64,000 nt of DNA, taken from the NCBI RefSeq assembly GCF_001747895.1, contig NZ_LNNB01000003.1:28060-92059 (forward strand), written 5' to 3'. Both the position numbers and the translations under genes were made by a program. This document shows, one piece after another, positions 17,633 through 27,480 of the stretch; position 1 is the first letter of the stretch, and each line of letters opens with the position of its first letter. The notes under the pieces are model-generated. The model did not search any database and had not been told where the DNA came from. It worked only from the letters and a program-made list of their open reading frames with translations. The DNA is from Staphylococcus equorum. Its GTDB lineage: Bacteria; Bacillota; Bacilli; Staphylococcales; Staphylococcaceae.

Positions 17633-19342
17633 TTAGCTATGAAATACTTGACCGTCCTTAACCTCGGCTACGATGCCTGCACGTATGACGAAATCACCAA
17701 AATGTTCACCCTCGTTTCTTTCTTTCGCATATTGGATTAATATAGGTCTCAAGCTTTCTAAAATCTCAGCTTCTGCTATATTTTCTTTGAAAATTTTATT
17801 TAATCGATCGCCTGTAAAGCCGCCACCCAAGTACATGTTATATTTTCCTGGGCCCTTACCTATAAATGCAATTTCTGCTAATGCAGGTCTGGCACATCCG
17901 TTAGGGCAACCTGTCATTCGAATCGTAATTTCTTCGTCGTTTAATCCTGCTTCATCTAATAATTCTTCGATTTTTCCAATAAGTGATGGTAAATAACGTT
18001 CGGATTCAGCCATCGCTAAACCACAAGTCGGAAAAGCAACACATGCCATAGAATTTCGTCTTAATCCTGTATAATGTTCGCCATCTGTTAGACTATATTC
18101 TGAGATGATTTTTTCTATCTTTGGCTTATCACTGTCAGAAACATGCGCAATAACTAAATTTTGGTTAGGAGTTAGTCTAAAATCACCTTTATGAATTTGA
18201 GCAATTTCTCTTAACGCTGTTTTTAATTTATAGTCATCCGTATCTTTGACCCGACCATTTTGTATAAATAGCGTGAAGTGCCACTTACCGCTGCCTTCTG
18301 TCCAACCATAGCGATCTCCATTATGGTCAAAATGATATGGTCGCTCACTTTCTAATTGCCATCCAAGACGTGCGTTTAATTCATTTTTAACCCACTCTAC
18401 GCCTTTGCGATCTACTGTATATTTAAAACGTGCGTTCGTACGGTCTTCACGATTACCATGGTCTCGTTGAATCGTTAATATTTTTTCACAAACGTCCACA
18501 ACTTCTGCTTTAGGAAAATAGCCAATCAGCCGACCTACTTGAGGATAGGTAGCTGTATTGCCATGTTTCATTCCCATGCCACCACCAATTGTTACATTGA
18601 AACCGACGAGTTCGTCTTGTTCTATAATGGCAATCAAACCAACATCTTGTGAATAAACATCGATATCATTTGAAGGTGGTACTGCAATACCAATCTTGAA
18701 TTTACGTGGAAGATACGTTTTACCGTACATTGGCTCAGGTTCTGCATCACTCGTGTCTAATACTTTCTCACCATCTAACCAAATTTCATGATAGGCTTGC
18801 GTCTTCGGTGACAAGTGTCGACTAATATCATTCGCAATTTGATTAATTTCTCCATGTACATGAGACTGATAAGGATTCGGATTACACATCACATTACGAT
18901 TCACATCACCACAAGCTGCTAAAGAATCTAGTAATGCCTGATTTATACTTTGCATAGAACTTTTTAAATTTTTCTTTAAAATGCCATGAAATTGAAATGC
19001 TTGTCTTGTCGTAAGTTTGATTGTTCCATTGGCATAAGTATTCGCAATATCGTCCATCGCAATCCACTGTTCAGCCGTTGAAGCACCGCCTGGCGCACGT
19101 ACTCTGATCATGAAACTGTATGCCGGTTCTAATTTTTGCTTACGACGTTCATCTCTAATATCTCGGTCGTCCTGCATATAACTGCCATGAAACTTTAAAA
19201 GTTTTGTATCATCTTCTGTAATCGAACCAGTAATTCTATCTGCTAAACCTTCAACAATCGTGCCACGGAGATAATTACTATGCTCTTTGATACGTTCTAA
19301 TTCATCGAGTTTGTCAGAAAAACTCACATTCGTTTCAGCCAT
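17633..19342 (-). CDS. cysI: Sulfite reductase hemoprotein, beta subunit
   Basis: A 569-residue siroheme and [4Fe-4S] enzyme that reduces sulfite to sulfide with electrons from CysJ. The four cluster cysteines are visible as [11 protein letters not shown] (C-x5-C) and [10 protein letters not shown] (C-x3-C) in the C-terminal third. Basic residues of the sulfite and siroheme site appear in [12 protein letters not shown] and [28 protein letters not shown] precedes the ATG. It is directly downstream of cysJ (20 bp) and upstream of the siroheme genes. Confidence 0.97.
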   Translation of the reverse strand: MAETNVSFSDKLDELERIKEHSNYLRGTIVEGLADRITGSITEDDTKLLKFHGSYMQDDRDIRDERRKQKLEPAYSFMIRVRAPGGASTAEQWIAMDDIANTYANGTIKLTTRQAFQFHGILKKNLKSSMQSINQALLDSLAACGDVNRNVMCNPNPYQSHVHGEINQIANDISRHLSPKTQAYHEIWLDGEKVLDTSDAEPEPMYGKTYLPRKFKIGIAVPPSNDIDVYSQDVGLIAIIEQDELVGFNVTIGGGMGMKHGNTATYPQVGRLIGYFPKAEVVDVCEKILTIQRDHGNREDRTNARFKYTVDRKGVEWVKNELNARLGWQLESERPYHFDHNGDRYGWTEGSGKWHFTLFIQNGRVKDTDDYKLKTALREIAQIHKGDFRLTPNQNLVIAHVSDSDKPKIEKIISEYSLTDGEHYTGLRRNSMACVAFPTCGLAMAESERYLPSLIGKIEELLDEAGLNDEEITIRMTGCPNGCARPALAEIAFIGKGPGKYNMYLGGGFTGDRLNKIFKENIAEAEILESLRPILIQYAKERNEGEHFGDFVIRAGIVAEVKDGQVFHS

Positions 19343-19362
19343 ACATCATCCCTACCTCTCTT

Positions 19363-21186
19363 TTAATAAACATCTCTTTGATAACGTTTTTCTTTTTTCA
19401 TTTGTGTAAGATACGCTTCGGCATCTGTTTCAGACATGCCGCCTTCTTGTTCTAATACGTAGCGAATCGTTTCATGCACATCTTTAGCCATTTGTTTTTC
19501 ATCACCACATATATATAATGCAGCGCCATTCATTATCCATTCGTAAAATGTTGCACTTTGTTCAGCAATACGATGTTGCACATAAATTTTTTCTTCTGAA
19601 TCGCGTGAAAATGCTACATCTAATTTGCTTAATACATCATCTTTTAACCAAGTTTGCCATTCTGTTTGATATAAAAAATCTGTAGTAAAGTACTGTTCTC
19701 CGAAAAACAGCCATGTATTACCAGTTAATCCAAGTTCCTCTCGCTCTTGAAGATATGATCTAAATGGTGCAACTCCGGTACCTGGGCCAATCATTATTAC
19801 AGGTATTTCTTCGTTAAATGGAAATTTAAAATTAGGATTCTTCTTCAAATAAATTGGTATACTATCTCCGGGTTGTAAGCGTTCGGCTAATTGTACGGAA
19901 CAAACACCATCACGTTCACGTTCGTGAGCCTCATACCTTACTGCACCGACTGTAATATGCACTTCATCTGGATTTGCTTGAAAACTACTTGCGATAGAAT
20001 ACTCTCGCGGTGGTAACTTTCTTAACAATTGATGTAATGACTGTGAATTAAATTGACTCGGTGGAAAATCTGTTAATAAATCGATTAAATCTCGACCTTC
20101 TATGTAACTTTGTATCCATAACGTATCCTCTACTTGCTCGGTTAATGTCGTATTTTCAAATAACGTTGAGGCTTTTAGCACTAAGTTCTTTGTTAATTTA
20201 GTAATTTCAAAATGATCTCGTAATGCTTCTTCGAGCGTGAGCTTGTCACCATTCGAATTAATAGCAATTTCGTCTTGAGCATGCCAACCTAAAGTTTCAA
20301 TAAGTAATGCCACAATATTCGGATTATTTTGTGGCACTACGACTAAGCAATCACCTGGTTCATATGTCTCACCATAGTCATCTAGTAAAAACTCAATATG
20401 CCTTACTTCCTTGTTAGATCCTCGGCCATTCAAATTAATGTTTTCCAATACTTCTGCTTCATATGGATTCGACTTGGAATAACGCTTTTCTTTTGTAGCC
20501 TGTGCTGTTTCTGCTAGTATTACTGATTCTTTATGACTCGATGATTGGTTGAGTTGTTGAATATTTTCATTCATCCAGGCTTCCGCTTGCTCATCAAAAT
20601 CTAAATCACAATCACGTCTCGCTACTAAACGTTCGCCGCCTAATTCTAAAAATCTAGCATCAAAGTCTTTCCCTGTTTGGCAAAAGAACTCATATGATTC
20701 ATCTCCAAGGGCAAGTACTGAATAACGTACACCTTCTAATTTAGGCGCTTTTCTGCCATGTAAAAATTCATGAAATGTAAGTGCATTATCTGGTGGATCG
20801 CCTTCACCATGCGTAGCTGAAATCACAAATAAATCTTCTACTTTTTTCAAGTCTTTAGGTTTAAACTCGTCCATTGCAGTCAGTTTCACAGTGTAGTTAT
20901 GTTCTACTAATCGATCTGCAAAAATTTCTGCTAAACTTTGCGCATTACCAGTTTCTGAGCCATAAAGTATTGTTATATTTCTATCAACATTGTCTTCTGA
21001 CTCACTATTTAATACATATTCTGCTACTTGCTGTGGGGCTTCAGCATCACTGACTAAAGTGTTTTGATATGCTGAAAGATAACCACTCAACCAAACTTTT
21101 TGTTCTGTGGTTAAAATGCTAACAACCTGATTGAGTTGGTCTGCTTGATGCTCATTAAATGGACTATTTGATACAGATAAATTCAC
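19363..21186 (-). CDS. cysJ: Sulfite reductase [NADPH] flavoprotein, alpha subunit
   Basis: A 607-residue diflavin reductase that passes electrons from NADPH through FAD and FMN to CysI. The N-terminal FMN (flavodoxin) domain shows ILYGSETGNAQSLAE and SATHGEGDPPDNA. The FAD domain has REYSIASS and GVCSVQLAER. The NADPH domain has GPGTGVAPFRSYLQER and ALYICGDEKQMAKDVH, and the protein ends in the typical YQRDVY. The start is GTG with GAGGTGAAC five bases upstream. A second protein of exactly the same length is encoded at 35869, away from any cysI. Confidence 0.96.
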   Translation of the reverse strand: MNLSVSNSPFNEHQADQLNQVVSILTTEQKVWLSGYLSAYQNTLVSDAEAPQQVAEYVLNSESEDNVDRNITILYGSETGNAQSLAEIFADRLVEHNYTVKLTAMDEFKPKDLKKVEDLFVISATHGEGDPPDNALTFHEFLHGRKAPKLEGVRYSVLALGDESYEFFCQTGKDFDARFLELGGERLVARRDCDLDFDEQAEAWMNENIQQLNQSSSHKESVILAETAQATKEKRYSKSNPYEAEVLENINLNGRGSNKEVRHIEFLLDDYGETYEPGDCLVVVPQNNPNIVALLIETLGWHAQDEIAINSNGDKLTLEEALRDHFEITKLTKNLVLKASTLFENTTLTEQVEDTLWIQSYIEGRDLIDLLTDFPPSQFNSQSLHQLLRKLPPREYSIASSFQANPDEVHITVGAVRYEAHERERDGVCSVQLAERLQPGDSIPIYLKKNPNFKFPFNEEIPVIMIGPGTGVAPFRSYLQEREELGLTGNTWLFFGEQYFTTDFLYQTEWQTWLKDDVLSKLDVAFSRDSEEKIYVQHRIAEQSATFYEWIMNGAALYICGDEKQMAKDVHETIRYVLEQEGGMSETDAEAYLTQMKKEKRYQRDVY

Positions 21187-21214
21187 CGCAAGTTCACCTC
21201 TTTTTTGTTTTTAT

Positions 21215-21350
21215 GGGAGTGGGACAGAAATCTAATTTTTCTAATAAGATTTCGTTGTATGAGCCCAGACCGGCAAGGATGACTAGAAAATGAAATACAA
21301 GGGCTGAAGCTCCTGCATAAGCATATTTTCAATTCAGTCAGCTATTGCCA
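21215..21350. repeat. Staphylococcal intergenic repeat (GGGAGTGGGACAGAAAT type)
   Basis: Starts with GGGAGTGGGACAGAAATC, a sequence type that recurs between genes in staphylococci. It also has internal CCCAGACCGGCAAGGA and a CAGTCAGCTATTGCC end. The expected closing arm that would complete a hairpin is absent. It fills the 330-bp gap between cysH and cysJ; otherwise I see no gene there, so cysJ may either be read through from cysH or have its own promoter. Confidence 0.5.
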
Positions 21351-21516
21351 ATTTAATAATTGAGTTTGAGATATATATTCATGTCCTAAGCTCATGTCTG
21401 AAAAACAGCTCTATATCTTGCTCATAATATATTTATTGAATAAATTATGCTTTCATTCTATACATATCCGATGTGTATACTAAGGATTAATAGTAAAAAA
21501 AGAATCTTAATCTAAA

Positions 21517-22257
21517 TTATGGTTTTTCAGTAGTATGAAGACCACATTCTGTCTTGTTAGAATTACTCCATCTACCTTCCCTTGAGTCTCCGGAAGTTGA
21601 AACTGCTGATGTACAAGGTATGCAGCCAATACTCGGAAAATTAAAATCATGTAGTTCGTTATAATGTAAATCATGTTTTTTAATATAATGCCATACATCA
21701 TCCCAGGTCCAATGAATAAGCGGGCACACTTTTACTGATTTAAATCTTTCATCTTTGTTTACATAATTTGTAAATTGACGACTTGGCGATTGTTCTCTAC
21801 GCAATCCTGAAACCCAAGCTGTAGCACCTGATAGCACTTCTTCCAGTGGCTTAATTTTACGTATGTAACAACATTGATTAGGATCATTTTTCCAAAGTGC
21901 AGAATTGAATTGCTCTGACTGTTCATCTAGTGTTAATTCTGGCTTTTTAAGCTTGATATTCAGTTCTGGATAACGCGTTTTGACTCTATCGATTAAATCA
22001 TAGGTTTGTTGAAAATGAAGATCTGTATCTAAAAATACGATTTCAGCATTTTTTCTAACACTATAAATCAAATCAATTAAAATCATGCCTTCCGCACCAA
22101 AGCTACATGCATAAACAATCGAATCACCATACGTTTCATATGCCCATGCGATAACCTGACGTGCACCTTTAGTTTCATCTGAAATATCTAAGTCACTAAA
22201 AGCGTCGGTTTTAAAGTGCTCATATGTTATTTTTTCCTCTGACATTAATGGGTTCAT
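21517..22257 (-). CDS. cysH: APS/PAPS reductase with [4Fe-4S] cysteines
   Basis: A 246-residue thioredoxin-dependent adenylyl-sulfate reductase. YACSFGAEGMILIDL forms the nucleotide-binding start, followed by the LDTDLHF strand. The Fe-S cysteine pairs are CCYIRKIKPLEE and GCIPCTSAV, and the catalytic Cys is in TECGLH near the C-terminus. The paired cysteines mark the Bacillus-type enzyme, which can reduce APS and in B. subtilis also PAPS. Two starts are possible: the ATG at 22257 directly abuts AAAAGGGG, and the ATG at 22245 is 12 bases from it. The promoter lies at 22366-22338. It is the first gene of the sulfate assimilation cluster. Confidence 0.93.
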   Translation of the reverse strand: MNPLMSEEKITYEHFKTDAFSDLDISDETKGARQVIAWAYETYGDSIVYACSFGAEGMILIDLIYSVRKNAEIVFLDTDLHFQQTYDLIDRVKTRYPELNIKLKKPELTLDEQSEQFNSALWKNDPNQCCYIRKIKPLEEVLSGATAWVSGLRREQSPSRQFTNYVNKDERFKSVKVCPLIHWTWDDVWHYIKKHDLHYNELHDFNFPSIGCIPCTSAVSTSGDSREGRWSNSNKTECGLHTTEKP

Positions 22258-22310
22258 CCCCTTTTCTTTAATGTGCTGTGTTTAAAATTCATATCATTTT
22301 TAGTCTTTAG

Positions 22311-22366
22311 AATTATTCGAAAATAATTATGATACATACTTTACTCATTGTAATTTTTTATGTCAA
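22311..22366 (-). promoter_or_regulatory. cysH promoter with a downstream palindrome
   Basis: On the minus strand TTGACA (22366-22361), 17 bases, then TAAAGT (22343-22338). Just past the expected start lies the perfect inverted repeat AATTATT-CGAA-AATAATT (22328-22311), well placed for a repressor. CymR is the usual regulator of such operons, but the match to its site was not proven. The rest of the gap 22258-22666 holds the hmp terminator and AT-rich sequence. Confidence 0.6.
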
Positions 22367-22599
22367 GCGTACTTTTAAACTATAGTTTCTATTAAAAACA
22401 GTATAATTTCGTGAAATGTAAGCGCTTAACATAGCGTGTTCAAAATGTTTTTGATAATTATTTTTAAATAATAATTATAATAATGTAATTTTCATTAACA
22501 ACGTTGTAAAACACGTTACATCAACATTTCTTATTTTTTAAAAATATTTTTCTTATTTTAATTTTTATAAGATCATAATTTATTTTTAATCAAATGACA

Positions 22600-22633
22600 A
22601 AAACGCCAATAACAATTAAATGTCATTGGCGCT
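22600..22633 (-). terminator. Intrinsic terminator after hmp
   Basis: On the minus strand CGCCAATGACA pairs with TGTTATTGGCG around a TTTAAT loop, followed by five T. It lies 35 bases after the flavohemoglobin stop. Confidence 0.8.
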
Positions 22634-22666
22634 AGTTCATAAAATAAATTCAATTTTATCTAATAA

Positions 22667-23812
22667 TTATGCTGAAAAACTAAGTCTTGGAATAAATGTT
22701 TCGAAATGAATATTATCCATTGGCACGCCAATTGTTTGTAATTCAGAAATCATTGCTTTTAAGAATGAATCGCCACCACAAATATAAATTTCTGTTTCAT
22801 TATCTACATATTGTTGTAGTTGTGCTACTTCAATAAAGCCGTCTTCATCACGGAAATGTGTGTCAAAACGTGCAAATGAAGCGCGATCAGAAATATCGTT
22901 TAATTTGTTTTCAAAAGCGACATTTTGCGCATTAGATGTTGATTGTAAGAATGTTGACTCTAAACCTGCGTCGACCGCTTCTTTATACATAGAGACAAGT
23001 GGCGTAACGCCCACACCTGAACCTAAGAATAATTGTTTATTTTCTTTATTCGCTAAAGCAAAACCACCTACTGGCGCAGATAAGCTTAACGTATCTCCAA
23101 CTGACACTTCATCGTGTAGAATTGTTGATACTTCACCTTCATGCGCTTCAGTAACATCTTTTCTAACTCCAAATGTTAAGAAGTCTTTACCACCATCAAC
23201 GATAGAGTAATGTCTCTTAGCTTGGTAAGGTAGTTTTTCACTCGTAATATCTACAGTAATATATTGACCAGGAACAAATTGACTTAAATCAATATCCTCT
23301 GATTGAATTGTAAATGCTTTAATAATCTCAGTTTCTTCAGTGATTTCAGTAACTTCAAATGGTTTGAAACCATCCCAAGCCATATTGCTGTAAACTTCTT
23401 TTTCTAAACCGATAAACGCATCAGCAATTTCTCCATAAGCTTTAATCCATGTTTGGATAATTGGATCTTCATCTTCAAGACCAGTCACTTCTTCAATCGC
23501 CCATATTAAATTTTCACCAACAATTGGGTAATGTTCGGGTTTAACTTGTAATGCACAGTGTTTGTATACAACAGGCATAATCGCTGGAACAATCGGTGAC
23601 AAATCTTCGATGTTTTCAGCTGCTGCTAATACAGCCATTGCAAGTGCTGAAGATTGTAATCCTCTTTTTTGGTTAGTTTGATTAAATACATTTTTTAATT
23701 CTGGATGTTGTTCAAAGAGTCTCTTATAAAAAATTGATGTAATCGTTTGTCCTTTATCTTTTAGTAATGGCACTGTTTCTTTAATTGTTTGTATCTCTTC
23801 TTGAGTTAACAT
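22667..23812 (-). CDS. hmp: Flavohemoglobin (nitric oxide dioxygenase)
   Basis: A 381-residue three-domain enzyme that detoxifies nitric oxide to nitrate with oxygen and NAD(P)H. The globin domain covers about residues 1-137 with the proximal heme His in YKHCALQVKPEHY. The FAD-binding part has KRHYSIVDG, and the NAD-binding part has FLGSGVGVTPLVSM and IYICGGDSFLKAM. AGGAGGGCCAAT precedes the ATG. A perfect -10 hexamer TATAAT lies upstream at 23851-23846 with a weak -35, suggesting that activation or derepression under nitrosative or low-oxygen conditions is needed. It is monocistronic, with its own terminator. Confidence 0.96.
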   Translation of the reverse strand: MLTQEEIQTIKETVPLLKDKGQTITSIFYKRLFEQHPELKNVFNQTNQKRGLQSSALAMAVLAAAENIEDLSPIVPAIMPVVYKHCALQVKPEHYPIVGENLIWAIEEVTGLEDEDPIIQTWIKAYGEIADAFIGLEKEVYSNMAWDGFKPFEVTEITEETEIIKAFTIQSEDIDLSQFVPGQYITVDITSEKLPYQAKRHYSIVDGGKDFLTFGVRKDVTEAHEGEVSTILHDEVSVGDTLSLSAPVGGFALANKENKQLFLGSGVGVTPLVSMYKEAVDAGLESTFLQSTSNAQNVAFENKLNDISDRASFARFDTHFRDEDGFIEVAQLQQYVDNETEIYICGGDSFLKAMISELQTIGVPMDNIHFETFIPRLSFSA

Positions 23813-24104
23813 ATTGGCCCTCCTAATATTTTGTATATATCCATTATTATACGAACTTCAATTACTTACAATAAATTGAAACTTATTTCACACAACATTC
23901 ACATTCTATATTCATAAATTTGTAATTATTTTCCGTTTTTTAAAAATAAACAAATGCGCATAACATGAATTTAAAACTTATACTACTCAAAAACTTATAT
24001 TTTAAACTAATAAATTCTCCTTTAAAATATGTTATCAATTGAATTTACTTTTTTTCAAGATTAGTATATGTAATGGATACAAAAGACAAGTAGGAGGCTT
24101 TACT

Positions 24105-25709
24105 TTGAAATTTTCAAAAATAGTAAATGCAATGATTTTGGATATGGAAGATAATGAACCATTTTTAGGCACGCTAATATTAAATGACGGTGTCATCTCT
24201 GACATTGTGCCACAAGAAGATATCGTAGAAGATGACAGTGCGCTAGACTTGGAACAACAATGGATTACACCTGGTTTTATAGATACGCACAGTCATCCGA
24301 CAGGCTATGGTTCAACAAAATTAATGGTAGATTGTGCTGCTTCTGACATTCTAAACATCACAGACTTAATTAATAAATTTAATGACAATAAGCATAGCTT
24401 AACTAACAGCGGTTGGTTGATAGGTTACGGTTATAATGAAAAAGCTTTAACCGAACAACGTCATCCTAATCGCTTTGACTTAGACCAAATTTCTCAGGAT
24501 ACTGCAATTGCGATTATGCATTACTCTGGTCATATGGCTACTGTAAATACCAAGGCACTTGAAGTTATGGGTGTTAACCTAACAGACGATAATCCAGAAG
24601 GTGGTTATTACCAACGAGATTCAGAAGGCTATGTCAACGGTGTGCTTATTGAATTGCCAGCTACTGTTAAATTAAGAGCAGCACTACCTAAATCTACAGC
24701 AGATAGTTTCGCTTATAGTATGAATTTAGCAATTGATGATTATGTAAAAAATGGTATAACGAATACGTCTGATTTACTCATCGGCGGTAATGGCTACACA
24801 GACTATGAAGGCATATTAACATTTTTAAACGCACCTCAACGTATCCGCACACGCTGGGTGATTACGCATGAATTATTGGAAAAACATCCTGAATTTAAAG
24901 ACGTCCATGCCGAAACACTTGATCGTACTTTTCAACAGCAAAGTGATCGTATGAGTCATTTAGGCGGCGTAAAATTCTTTAATGACGGATCTATTCAATT
25001 ACAAACTGCTTCTATAAGAGGTACTTACTTAGATGGCGCAACACCACCTGAACCTTTAATGTCACAAGATGTGATGACAGAAAAATTCAAACATTTTCAG
25101 CAATTAGGCTTTAATATTATTACCCACGCAAATGGTGATTATGCAGCCCAAACTGTGATAGAAGCTTATAAGGATACAGCAGCGTATAAAACAAACGCTT
25201 TGCGCAATAGAGTTGAACATTTACAAACAGTAACGCGTTCAGATATTAAAGAAATGGCAGCGCATGATATTGGAGGTTCTTTCTTTATTAATCATGTGTA
25301 TTATTTTGGTGACTTACACCGTGATGTCTTTTTAGGCAGCGATAAAGCGCAAAATTTAGACCCAGTTAAATGGGCAGAAGATGAAAACATGGTGTTTACT
25401 TTGCATACGGATGCGCCAGTGACACCAATTTCTCCTTTAGAATCTATTCAGATTGCTGTTGAAAGAAAAACTAAAAACGGTGAGATACTTGGTGCCCACC
25501 AACGTTTATCTCGCAGCTCCGCATATAAAAAGATGACTGCAGATGCAGCGCGTTTAAATCATACAGAAGACTACGAAGGTACAATTAAAGTTGGACATGT
25601 TGCAGACTTTGTCATACTGAATCGTAATCCTCTCGAGGAAGATGTAACACTCGATAACAACTTAATTGAAGCAACGATTTGTAACGGTAAATTAGTCTAT
25701 AAAAAATAG
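24105..25709 (+). CDS. Amidohydrolase family protein (YtcJ-like)
   Basis: A 534-residue metal-dependent hydrolase of the amidohydrolase superfamily. The metal-binding HxH is in FIDTHSHP near residue 65. The central FNDGSIQ and the HANGD block (a later metal His) follow, the RVEHLQ His comes next, and the catalytic Asp is in LHTDAPVTP. The C-terminal strand set GHVADFVILNRNP closes the barrel-flanking beta domain. YtcJ-type members hydrolyse exocyclic amides or formamides of unknown substrates. The TTG at 24105 is preferred because AGGAGG lies seven bases upstream; the in-frame ATG at 24039 lacks one. It is a single gene followed by a terminator at 25832. Confidence 0.85.
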   Translation: MKFSKIVNAMILDMEDNEPFLGTLILNDGVISDIVPQEDIVEDDSALDLEQQWITPGFIDTHSHPTGYGSTKLMVDCAASDILNITDLINKFNDNKHSLTNSGWLIGYGYNEKALTEQRHPNRFDLDQISQDTAIAIMHYSGHMATVNTKALEVMGVNLTDDNPEGGYYQRDSEGYVNGVLIELPATVKLRAALPKSTADSFAYSMNLAIDDYVKNGITNTSDLLIGGNGYTDYEGILTFLNAPQRIRTRWVITHELLEKHPEFKDVHAETLDRTFQQQSDRMSHLGGVKFFNDGSIQLQTASIRGTYLDGATPPEPLMSQDVMTEKFKHFQQLGFNIITHANGDYAAQTVIEAYKDTAAYKTNALRNRVEHLQTVTRSDIKEMAAHDIGGSFFINHVYYFGDLHRDVFLGSDKAQNLDPVKWAEDENMVFTLHTDAPVTPISPLESIQIAVERKTKNGEILGAHQRLSRSSAYKKMTADAARLNHTEDYEGTIKVGHVADFVILNRNPLEEDVTLDNNLIEATICNGKLVYKK

Positions 25710-25831
25710 CAGCGCCCTATGGATGATGTGTATTGTTTGAAAGACTCCTTATGAGAATGGCATCCATCTCAATACCACAGTCTCAAACCATATCCACGGA
25801 AAGCGCGCACTACAATACGAAACATTGATAT

Positions 25832-25875
25832 AAAAAAGGGCATGTTGAACTCAAAATTCAACATGTCCTTTTTTA
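25832..25875. terminator. Intrinsic terminator, bidirectional
   Basis: The stem AAAAAAGGGCATGTTGAA pairs with TTCAACATGTCCTTTTTT. It lies between the amidohydrolase and parB genes, which converge. The 306-bp gap also holds a repeat copy at 25903 and a short fragment (CCACGGAAAGCGCGCAC near 25793) of the same repeat family. Confidence 0.85.
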
Positions 25876-25902
25876 GTGATGCTATATTTAACATTTATCA
25901 AA

Positions 25903-25975
25903 ATGTTGACGAGTCGCATGAGGAACCAGCACGAGCCAAAGACTGCAAGCTGAGTCAGTGTCCTAGGCAAATCAG
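25903..25975. repeat. Dispersed intergenic repeat, copy 3 (degenerate)
   Basis: Shows GACGAGTCGCATGAGGAACC, then CCAAAGACTGCAAGCTGAGT and GTCCTAGG. The order and spacing match the repeat copies at 8175, 11108 and 49580, but the sequence is more eroded and the outer arms are not clear. Confidence 0.55.
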
Positions 25976-26015
25976 TCTAAAATTACAGTGTTTTATTCCT
26001 CACATATGAAGTAAG

Positions 26016-26861
26016 TTAATCATTATTATATTTCTCATTTAATTGATGGATTAATCTTTTAAATTCAGCTTCTGATTTAAATTCAAAAGTGATGTTTCCT
26101 TTTTTATTATGTGTAGAAATAGAAACGGTTGAACCATATTGTTCTTTAAGTTGTCTTTCTTGTTGTTGAATAAACTTAGGTTTTGAAGCTGCTTTCTGTG
26201 TTTTCGTCTTTGTATTTTTTTCATTATAATTCTCATTTACGTATTGCTCTAAATAACGAACACTCCAAGACTCCCGGGAGACTTGCTTGGCGATTTGACG
26301 CATTTTTTGTACATCTTTTACAATTAATAAGGTACGTCCATGCGCACCAGATAGTGTACCTTCTCTTATCATATTCGATACGTCTTTAGGTAATTGTAGT
26401 AAGCGTAGCATGTTCGCAATATAAGGTCTAGATTTACTTAAACGCTCTGCAACTTCTTGTTGGGTTAGCTTTAAATCATCCATTAATTGACGATAGCTTT
26501 CTGCTTCTTCAATGACATTGAGATCTTCGCGTTGTAAATTCTCAATAATGGCAAGTTCCATCATATCTTCATCAGTTAGTGCTTTAACAATTGCGGGCAC
26601 TTCTGTTAACCCTGCTATTTTTGCCGCTCGGTAACGTCGTTCACCTACTACAATGTGATAACCCGTAATAGTCTTTCTTAATACGATAGGTTGTAAAATA
26701 CCGTGAAGTTTAATCGATTTTGCTAAGTCATTTAAACGTTCCTCATCAAATGTTTTACGTGGTTGATAAGGGTTCGCTTTAATAGTCGTTACTTTAACTT
26801 GTTGAATTTGAGCATCTTCTTCTAATTGTAATCTATGATCTTTTGAATTTTCGATTATCAT
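26016..26861 (-). CDS. parB: Chromosome partitioning protein ParB/Spo0J
   Basis: A 281-residue DNA-binding CTPase that loads at parS sites and organises the origin region. The N-terminal domain has NPYQPRKTFDEERL, the central CTP-binding motif GERRYRAAK, and ENLQREDLN. A helix-turn-helix follows in LTQQEVAERLSKSRPYIANMLRLLQLP. The C-terminal part from about residue 215 is the basic dimerisation region. It resembles staphylococcal ParB/Spo0J more than Noc. The ATG at 26861 is taken as start; an in-frame TTG at 26882 is the alternative. In S. aureus the same gene also neighbours the met operon. No consensus parS site was seen in the window. Confidence 0.88.
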   Translation of the reverse strand: MIIENSKDHRLQLEEDAQIQQVKVTTIKANPYQPRKTFDEERLNDLAKSIKLHGILQPIVLRKTITGYHIVVGERRYRAAKIAGLTEVPAIVKALTDEDMMELAIIENLQREDLNVIEEAESYRQLMDDLKLTQQEVAERLSKSRPYIANMLRLLQLPKDVSNMIREGTLSGAHGRTLLIVKDVQKMRQIAKQVSRESWSVRYLEQYVNENYNEKNTKTKTQKAASKPKFIQQQERQLKEQYGSTVSISTHNKKGNITFEFKSEAEFKRLIHQLNEKYNND

Positions 26862-26984
26862 ACACCTACTTTCCTCATCCAATATCTCTTTACGTATTTA
26901 ATATATTCACAGTATATCATCACTCTCATGACAGTAAATATACATGGAAAATAATTTGTTTAATCTAAATTTTCAGATAAGTTG

Positions 26985-27013
26985 TTGACAAAAAGTATTT
27001 TGGTGTGTAATCT
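26985..27013 (+). promoter_or_regulatory. Promoter of the methionine operon
   Basis: TTGACA (26985-26990), 17 bases, then TAATCT (27008-27013) preceded by TGTG. It is placed directly before the T-box leader. Confidence 0.65.
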
Positions 27014-27457
27014 AAGGTATATCAAATACGAATTGCACATACGAAACACAGTAATAGGGAAAGTAAAACTTACACTGCTGACACAGAGAGTCTTTGTTCG
27101 CTGAAAGAAGACACGGAAAGAAAGTTTGAAAATGGCCTTTGAGTGTTGATACCAATATGAGGTGTCAACGGGATCGCCCGTTATAGCGATACAGTATTAA
27201 CATTTTGTTAAATGGCGTACTGGATTAAATCCACGCGTCGTATATTTCGTTAATACTCATTTTATTCATATAAGATGAGTTTTTTAATTTCAACGAAGAT
27301 ACGATGTCACTATTCAGTCTCTGTTGCCTATTCAACAATTTGGCGTACTGGATAAGGTTACTTTAGTGATAGAGTAACAAACAAAGGTGGTACCGCGAGC
27401 TAAGCTTTCGTCCTTTATATCCGATTATTCGGGTGTAAAGGACGGAAGCTTTTTTTA
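27014..27457 (+). promoter_or_regulatory. Methionine T-box riboswitch leader with terminator
   Basis: A long leader with T-box hallmarks. Stem I has the AGTA loop-E strand, CAGAGAG and GCTGAAAGA, and a specifier loop reading GAA-ATG-G with the Met codon at 27132-27134. The conserved T-box AAGGTGGTACCGCG lies at 27384-27397. The terminator (27402-27457) pairs AAGCTTTCGTCCTTTATA with the matching right arm and ends in seven T. Uncharged Met tRNA would stabilise the antiterminator and allow metI transcription. The 440-nt length and the extra hairpin at 27234-27306 are unusual; S. aureus has a comparably long met leader that is cut by RNase III. Confidence 0.9.
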
Positions 27458-27480
27458 TTTTTAAAAGGAGGTTATCTATT

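Noticed and set aside
22417..22431. TGTAAGCGCTTAACA as a cre site between cysH and hmp
   Set aside because: Looks like cre, but the right half is out of register by one base, and it is not clearly placed for either gene.
26016..26861. Reading this gene as noc instead of parB
   Set aside because: The CTP motif and helix-turn-helix are shared by both, but the N-terminus and the position beside the met operon fit the staphylococcal ParB/Spo0J gene better.
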